Assembly: GCA_020721445.1 (NCBI GenBank)
Contig: DYMU01000024.1
Location: 1-41,260, forward strand
Direction of reading: 5' to 3'
Length of the DNA stretch: 41,260 nucleotides
Source of the DNA: Gemmobacter nectariphilus
GTDB lineage: Bacteria; Pseudomonadota; Alphaproteobacteria; Rhodobacterales; Rhodobacteraceae
The position numbers and the translations under genes were made by a program. Shown here one piece after another: positions 36,896 through 41,260 of the stretch (position 1 is the stretch's first letter; each line of letters begins with the position of its first letter). The notes beneath the pieces are model-generated. The model made no database searches and was not told where the DNA came from. It was given only the letters and a program-made list of their open reading frames with translations.

Positions 36896-38230
36896 ATGCA
36901 GGTCACCGAGACCCTGAACGAAGGTCTGAAACGCGGCTACACCATCACGGTGACCGCTGCCGAGTTGGAAGCAGCGGTTCAGGAAAAGCTGGTCGAGGCG
37001 CAGCCCGAGATCGAGATGAAGGGGTTTCGCAAGGGCAAGGTGCCGATGGCCATCCTGCGCAAGCAGTTTGGCCCGCGCCTGATGGGCGACGCGATGCAAG
37101 ACGCCATCGACCGCGCGATGAAGGGCCACTTTGACCAGACCGGTGACCGCCCCGCGATGCAGCCCGATGTCAAGATGAAGGGCGGCGAGACCTGGGCCGA
37201 AGGTCAGGACGTTGTGGTCGAGATGACCTATGACTGCTTGCCGCCGATCCCCGATCTGGATGCCAGCCAGATCACGCTGGAGCGTCTGGTGGTCAAGGCC
37301 GATGAGGCCTCGGTCGACGAGGCGCTGAAAAATCTGGCCGCCAGTGCGCAGTCCTTTGATGACCGCAAGAAGGGCAGCAAGGCCCAGGATGGCGACCAGA
37401 TCGTGATCGACTTCAAGGGGTCGGTCGACGGCGATTATTTCGAAGGCGGCACCGCCGAAGATTACCCGCTGGTGCTGGGGTCCAATTCCTTCATTCCGGG
37501 GTTTGAGGCGCAACTTGTCGGCGCAAAGGCCGGTGAAGAGGTCAAGGTCAACGTCAATTTCCCCGAAGAATACGGCGCGGCCCATCTGGCGGGCAAGGCG
37601 GCGGTGTTTGAATGCACGGTGAAATCGGTCAAGGCACCGAAAGCGGCCGAGCTTGACGACGAGCTGGCCAAGAAATACGGCGCCGAAGATCTGGCCGCCT
37701 TGCGTGTGCAGATCGCCGACCGTCTGGCGGTGGAATACAAGGGTGCGGCCCGCGCGGTTCTGAAACGCGCGCTGCTGGACCAGTTGGACGCCATGGTCAA
37801 GTTTGACCTGCCCGCAGCCCTGGTCGAGGCCGAGGCCAATCAGATCGCCCATCAGCTTTGGCACGAAGAGCACCCCGAGGTGCACGACCACAACCACGGC
37901 TCGGTCGAGCCGACGGACGAGCACAAGTCACTGGCCGAACGCCGCGTGCGCCTTGGCCTGCTTCTGGCCGAAATCGGTCGCAAGGCCGAAGTGACCGTGA
38001 CCGACGCCGAAATGACTCAGGCCGTGCTGAACGCCGCCCGCCAGTATCCGGGGCAGGAACGTCAGTTCTTTGAATACGTCCAGAAAACCCCGCAGATGCA
38101 GCAGCAGTTGCGCGCGCCGTTGTTCGAAGACAAGGTGGTGGATCACATCGTGGCGCAGGCCACCGTCACCGACAAGGAAATCGACAAGGACGAGCTGCAA
38201 AAGGCGATCGAGGCCTTGGACGAACTCTGA
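36896..38230 (+). CDS. tig: Trigger factor (ribosome-associated chaperone, PPIase)
   Basis: Trigger factor (444 aa) binds the ribosome exit tunnel and shields nascent chains. The N-terminal domain carries the ribosome-binding signature [11 protein letters not shown] at about 42-52. The FKBP-type PPIase domain is at about 155-245 ([45 protein letters not shown]). The C-terminal helical chaperone domain follows, with [18 protein letters not shown] near its end. The ATG at 36896 has AAGGA 8 bases upstream, and the frame upstream of it runs through the tRNA, so this start is secure. A strong terminator follows. Confidence 0.97.
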   Translation: MQVTETLNEGLKRGYTITVTAAELEAAVQEKLVEAQPEIEMKGFRKGKVPMAILRKQFGPRLMGDAMQDAIDRAMKGHFDQTGDRPAMQPDVKMKGGETWAEGQDVVVEMTYDCLPPIPDLDASQITLERLVVKADEASVDEALKNLAASAQSFDDRKKGSKAQDGDQIVIDFKGSVDGDYFEGGTAEDYPLVLGSNSFIPGFEAQLVGAKAGEEVKVNVNFPEEYGAAHLAGKAAVFECTVKSVKAPKAAELDDELAKKYGAEDLAALRVQIADRLAVEYKGAARAVLKRALLDQLDAMVKFDLPAALVEAEANQIAHQLWHEEHPEVHDHNHGSVEPTDEHKSLAERRVRLGLLLAEIGRKAEVTVTDAEMTQAVLNAARQYPGQERQFFEYVQKTPQMQQQLRAPLFEDKVVDHIVAQATVTDKEIDKDELQKAIEALDEL

Positions 38231-38251
38231 TCCTGTCAGATGCCGGAACGG

Positions 38252-38284
38252 GGGCCGCGCCGGATGGTGCGGCCCTTTTCTTTT
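38252..38284 (+). terminator. Rho-independent terminator of tig
   Basis: gggccgcgcc (38252-38261) pairs with ggtgcggccc (38266-38275) in a 10-bp stem with loop ggat and one G-T pair. It is followed by ttttctttt. Confidence 0.9.
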
Positions 38285-38316
38285 GCCACCAGTCTTTTGC
38301 CACAAGGGGGCCCCCG

Positions 38317-39063
38317 ATGCCGACATTCCTGCCCGATCTGCCCGAGGCGCGCATACAGGAGGCTTTGGCCCGATCCCCCGGCAATGAATTGCGCAGCGGC
38401 AAGATCGACGGTCCCGAGTCCTCGGCGGCGCTGGTGGCCAATGCCTTTGGCTGGTTTCTGGACCGGCCCTTGGCCTTGCCCGCCTTGCCGGGGGTGCCGG
38501 CAGGTGCTGTGGAAAGCGTCGATCTGGCGGTTGAGATGCGCTTTCCCTGGGCTGATGGGCGGCATCCGTGGCTGGACGTGGGGATCGTCACTCATACCAC
38601 GCTGGTCGGGATCACCAGCAAACGCTATGAGCCGTTTCGCCCGGCCAAGGTCAGCGATTTCTCTGATGTCTATGACCGCCCGGTCTGGGGGCCGAACATG
38701 GCGCGCTATACCGCGCTGGCCCATGGCCTGATCGACGGGACCGCCGATTTCCGGGTGCTGGATGCGGTGCAACTGGTCAAGCAGGCCTATGGCATCCGCA
38801 CGCGGGCGGAAAAGCGCGCGCTGGGGACGGTGCTGGTCTATCTTTATGCCGAACCCGCGACATGGGCCTCGGGCAAGCCGGTTGATGCCAAACGCCGCGC
38901 CGCGCACCGGGCCGAAGTGGCGCGCTTTGCCCAGACGGTGGCGGGCGACGAGGTGGTGTTCAAGGCCCTGCGCTGGGGCGATCTGCTGCGGCAATGGGCG
39001 GCTGTGCCAGCCCTTGCCGCCCATGCCCAAGCACTCAGCCTGCGCTTTGGCGACCTTGGCTAA
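38317..39063 (+). CDS. Hypothetical protein, PGN_0703-like, possible PD-(D/E)XK nuclease fold
   Basis: This 248-aa protein resembles the PGN_0703 putative restriction-endonuclease family: NELRSGKIDGPESSAALVAN, FGWFLDRPL, RFPWADGRHPWLDVGI, VGITSKRYEPFR, and YDRPVWGPNMARY. In a PD-(D/E)XK reading, Asp in HPWLD and Lys in TSKRYEPF would be catalytic, but the expected acidic residue two before the Lys is Thr, so activity is doubtful. No methyltransferase or other restriction gene is near. I am moderately sure of the family and unsure of any function. It lies after the tig terminator and is convergent with the CHAP lipoprotein, 11 bases apart. Confidence 0.5.
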   Translation: MPTFLPDLPEARIQEALARSPGNELRSGKIDGPESSAALVANAFGWFLDRPLALPALPGVPAGAVESVDLAVEMRFPWADGRHPWLDVGIVTHTTLVGITSKRYEPFRPAKVSDFSDVYDRPVWGPNMARYTALAHGLIDGTADFRVLDAVQLVKQAYGIRTRAEKRALGTVLVYLYAEPATWASGKPVDAKRRAAHRAEVARFAQTVAGDEVVFKALRWGDLLRQWAAVPALAAHAQALSLRFGDLG

Positions 39064-39074
39064 GGTGGGCGGCG

Positions 39075-39683
39075 TCAGCCCTGCGGGGTGGCGGCGTCGC
39101 TGGGGTTGGCTGTGGGGCTGATCGGTTGCGGATAGACAAAGCCGTAAACCGGGCGGCTGCTGCCCAGAACGCCCGGCGTGCTTTCGACGCGGACCGATGA
39201 CCAATCGCCCTTTTCCGACACATCGACCACCGGCATTTTCAGCGATACCTGATTGCGCTGCCAATTGGCGTGGTCCACCAGAACGATGCGGTCCGATACC
39301 ACCTCGGACACCACGGCGACATGGCCCAAACGGCTGTTGCTGGACGGGGCGAACACCATCACGGCGCTTGGCTCGGGCGCATCACCACGGTGATAGATGC
39401 CCTTGGCGGCGTTCCACCAGGTGCCCGCATTGCCACGCAGGTTCACCCCCGAGGCGGTGCGCGCGAACGGCACGCACCAGACGCGCGTGCCTTGTGCCTG
39501 CTTTTGCCGGACCTCGGCCAACGCCTTGGCCTGCAAGGCGGGGTTGATCGCGGTCGGGTGCGCCGGGGCGTTCATGCTTGATTTGGTGATGGCATCGCCG
39601 CAGGCGGTCAGCATCAGCAGGCTGGAACACAAAAGCGCAAGGCGGCCAACAGGGGCAAGCCGGCGGGTCTGGCGATGGGGCAT
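39075..39683 (-). CDS. CHAP-domain lipoprotein
   Basis: The protein (202 aa) has a lipoprotein signal with LLMLTAC lipobox (Cys28 acylated). The CHAP-type amidase/peptidase domain follows: nucleophile Cys70 in RVWCVPFAR, His121 in RLGHVAVV, and Asn/Asp candidates in VDHANW. CHAP enzymes cut peptidoglycan or related amides, here probably at the outer membrane. The start at 39683 (MPHRQTRRLAP) gives a proper signal peptide; upstream in-frame codons overlap the rplI terminator and the rplI gene, so a longer form is not credible. Confidence 0.82.
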   Translation of the reverse strand: MPHRQTRRLAPVGRLALLCSSLLMLTACGDAITKSSMNAPAHPTAINPALQAKALAEVRQKQAQGTRVWCVPFARTASGVNLRGNAGTWWNAAKGIYHRGDAPEPSAVMVFAPSSNSRLGHVAVVSEVVSDRIVLVDHANWQRNQVSLKMPVVDVSEKGDWSSVRVESTPGVLGSSRPVYGFVYPQPISPTANPSDAATPQG

Positions 39684-39825
39684 GGGTGTGATCAGGTCCA
39701 AACGGAAAGGTTGCGGTCTTGTAACCGATGTTTCCGCCGGTGAAAGACTGCGTGATCGCCACCGGCCAAAGGCGGCGAAAATGCGCCGACCAAAGGGGCG
39801 GGGTGGCCTTGGCGGGGCCTTGCGC

Positions 39826-39857
39826 AACAAAAAGACCGCACCTTTTGGGGTGCGGTC
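39826..39857 (-). terminator. Rho-independent terminator of rpsF-rpsR-rplI
   Basis: gaccgcacc (39834-39842) and ggtgcggtc (39849-39857) form a perfect 9-bp stem. On the minus strand it is followed by TTTTTGTT. It lies about 28 bases past the rplI stop. Confidence 0.9.
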
Positions 39858-39885
39858 GATTTTGGTCATGATCAGGCTGACAGGA

Positions 39886-40455
39886 TCACTCGTCCTGTGC
39901 AGCGCCGCCCAGATCGTCGAACAACTCGGCAATCTCGAAATCGGCGGCGGCTTCGGCTTCGGCCGCCAGTTCCTTGATCGATTTGCCCGAGGCCTGCAAC
40001 GCGGCCTCTTCCACCGAGCGCGCAACGTTCAGGTTGATGCGCACGGTCACTTCGGGGTGCAGGATCACCGACACCGAATGGATGCCAAGATCCTTGATCG
40101 GCTTGTCCAGCACGACCTGACCGCGATGCACGGTAAAGCCGCCGGTCGTGGCGACTTCGGCAGCGTCACGGGTGGTGACAGAGCCGTAAAGCGCACCCGA
40201 ATCAGACGCCGAGCGGATGATGACGAAGGTCTGGCCATCCAGTTTGGCACCGACAGCTTCGGCTTCTTTCCTGGTCTCAAGGTTATGCACCTCAAGCTGG
40301 GCTTTCTTGGCCTCGAAGGACTTGATGTTGCCCTCGTTGGCACGCAGCGCCTTGCCCTGCGGCAGCAGGAAGTTGCGGGCATAACCGTCCTTGACGGTGA
40401 CGACTTCGCCCATCTGGCCAAGCTTGGCCACGCGTTGAAGCAGGATCACTTGCAT
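39886..40455 (-). CDS. rplI: 50S ribosomal protein L9
   Basis: L9 (189 aa) begins [32 protein letters not shown] in family form (N-terminal rRNA-binding domain), followed by the long helix and C-terminal domain ([18 protein letters not shown]). Compared with the roughly 150-aa E. coli protein it carries an extra acidic/Ala-rich tail ([20 protein letters not shown]), usual in Rhodobacterales. It lies 13 bases after rpsR. Confidence 0.98.
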   Translation of the reverse strand: MQVILLQRVAKLGQMGEVVTVKDGYARNFLLPQGKALRANEGNIKSFEAKKAQLEVHNLETRKEAEAVGAKLDGQTFVIIRSASDSGALYGSVTTRDAAEVATTGGFTVHRGQVVLDKPIKDLGIHSVSVILHPEVTVRINLNVARSVEEAALQASGKSIKELAAEAEAAADFEIAELFDDLGGAAQDE

Positions 40456-40468
40456 GTCTGGGTGCTCC

Positions 40469-40696
40469 TTATTTCACGGCGTAAGGCAGCAGGGCGAGAA
40501 AGCGGGCGCGCTTGATCGCACGGGCCAGCTCACGCTGCTTGATGGCGGAAACGGCGGTGATCCGCGACGGCACGATCTTGCCGCGTTCCGAGATATAGCG
40601 CTGCAACAGACGGGTGTCTTTGTAGTCGATCGCCGGTGCATTGTCGCCCGAGAAGGGGCAGACCTTGCGGCGGCGGAAAAATGGTTTGTTCGCCAT
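40469..40696 (-). CDS. rpsR: 30S ribosomal protein S18
   Basis: S18 is 75 aa ([17 protein letters not shown] start; [21 protein letters not shown] in parts; [13 protein letters not shown] end), the standard length. It binds 16S rRNA as a heterodimer with S6, encoded just upstream (29 bases apart). Confidence 0.98.
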   Translation of the reverse strand: MANKPFFRRRKVCPFSGDNAPAIDYKDTRLLQRYISERGKIVPSRITAVSAIKQRELARAIKRARFLALLPYAVK

Positions 40697-40725
40697 GGTT
40701 TATGGTCCTTTCCTAAGGCTGATGA

Positions 40726-41223
40726 TCAACGACGCGGGCCGCGGTCGGCACCCCGGTCTGCGCCACGGTCGGCACCCCGGTCACCGCCAAAGCCACCGCG
40801 GTCACCACCGCGATCGGGACGGTCGCCGCCACCGAATGCCGGGCGTTCACGCCGTTCGCCGCCGCCAAAGCCGCCACGATCATCACGGTCGCTGCGCTCG
40901 TCACGCTTTTGCATTTGGACCGACGGGCCCTCGCCATGCGCATCGACCTTGATGGTCAGCACGCGCATCACGTCATCATGCAGGCGCATCAGGCGTTCCA
41001 TTTCCTGCACGGCGGCCGAGGGCGCATCCGACTTCAGAAAGGCATAGTGGCCCTTGCGGTTCTTGTTGATCTTGTAGGCCATCGTCTTGACGCCCCAGTA
41101 TTCGGATTCGACGACTTTGCCGCCGTTATCCGTCAACACTGCGGTGAAATGCTCGACAAGGCCTTCAGCTTGCGTGTTGGAAAGATCCTGACGCGCAATA
41201 AAGACATGCTCATACAAAGGCAT
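40726..41223 (-). CDS. rpsF: 30S ribosomal protein S6
   Basis: S6 (165 aa) starts MPLYEHVFIARQDLS. The core is typical (MAYKINKNRKGHYAFL, MRLHDDVMRVLTIKV). The C-terminus from about residue 112 is an extension of Arg/Asp/Gly repeats (DRGGFGGG, DRGADRGADRG), longer than in E. coli and probably disordered. It is the first gene of rpsF-rpsR-rplI; the promoter and any S6:S18 autoregulatory leader lie mostly beyond the right window edge, as only 37 bases are visible. Confidence 0.98.
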   Translation of the reverse strand: MPLYEHVFIARQDLSNTQAEGLVEHFTAVLTDNGGKVVESEYWGVKTMAYKINKNRKGHYAFLKSDAPSAAVQEMERLMRLHDDVMRVLTIKVDAHGEGPSVQMQKRDERSDRDDRGGFGGGERRERPAFGGGDRPDRGGDRGGFGGDRGADRGADRGADRGPRR

Positions 41224-41260
41224 GTATCGTCCTTTTCGTCTCGGGCGGCTTCAAAGACCA

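Noticed and set aside
41224-41260. S6:S18 autoregulatory leader of rpsF
   Set aside because: Only 37 bases of the leader are in the window, too little to show the structure.

Overview
The window is a high-GC alphaproteobacterial chromosome segment, most likely from the Rhodobacteraceae (Rhodobacter/Gemmobacter/Tabrizicola-like). The evidence is a B12-dependent class II ribonucleotide reductase, a Fur/Mur regulator without structural-zinc cysteines, the nnr / glnB-glnA neighbourhood, RTX proteins capped by Hint domains, a long acidic-tailed L9, and an intergenic repeat family of the kind common in that group. The left edge cuts an IS66-family insertion sequence: the transposase C-terminus and the terminal inverted repeat are visible.

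Layout. 1-55: end of the IS66 element. 214-3915 (-): nrdJ, with an NrdR-type operator upstream. 4666-9061 (+): DUF533 protein, fur/mur, eno, a DUF985 cupin and rarD. 9028-10381 (-): xth and erpA. 10456-11661 (+): dgt. 11665-12730 (-): dsbB and a yqaA/DedA-like gene. 12859-13837 (+): a zinc metallopeptidase and tRNA-Leu(CAA). 14576-21216 (+): two very large RTX calcium-binding proteins, each ending in a Hint domain. 21339-22382 (+): DUF2332. 22572-30367 (-): a GcvT-family FAD dehydrogenase (dimethylglycine/sarcosine type) downstream of a complete LIV-type ABC transporter (binding protein, livG, livF, livH, livM). 30811-31996 (+): tRNA-Asp, a small membrane protein and a DUF3445 (heme-dependent N-demethylase-like) protein. 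32126-33939 (-): glnB-glnA. 34113-35990 (+): nnr, carrying two in-frame palindromic insertions. 36049-36555 (-): a small degenerate Hint-like protein. 36788-39063 (+): tRNA-Leu(UAG), trigger factor and a nuclease-fold hypothetical protein. 39075-39683 (-): a CHAP lipoprotein. 39886-41223 (-): rpsF-rpsR-rplI.

How the genes fit together. Most genes are housekeeping. The accessory content is (i) the tandem RTX-Hint pair, probably type I secreted surface or extracellular proteins whose Hint domains may self-process, plus a third Hint-like gene that has lost the expected histidines; (ii) the LIV transporter with a folate-dependent-type N-demethylating dehydrogenase and, past tRNA-Asp, a second N-demethylase family member, suggesting use of an N-methylated amine or amino acid; (iii) palindromic repeats. 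One dispersed repeat occurs four times, each time in the same orientation as the surrounding transcription, and once inside the nnr reading frame. I saw no CRISPR array, rRNA, prophage or clear defence island.
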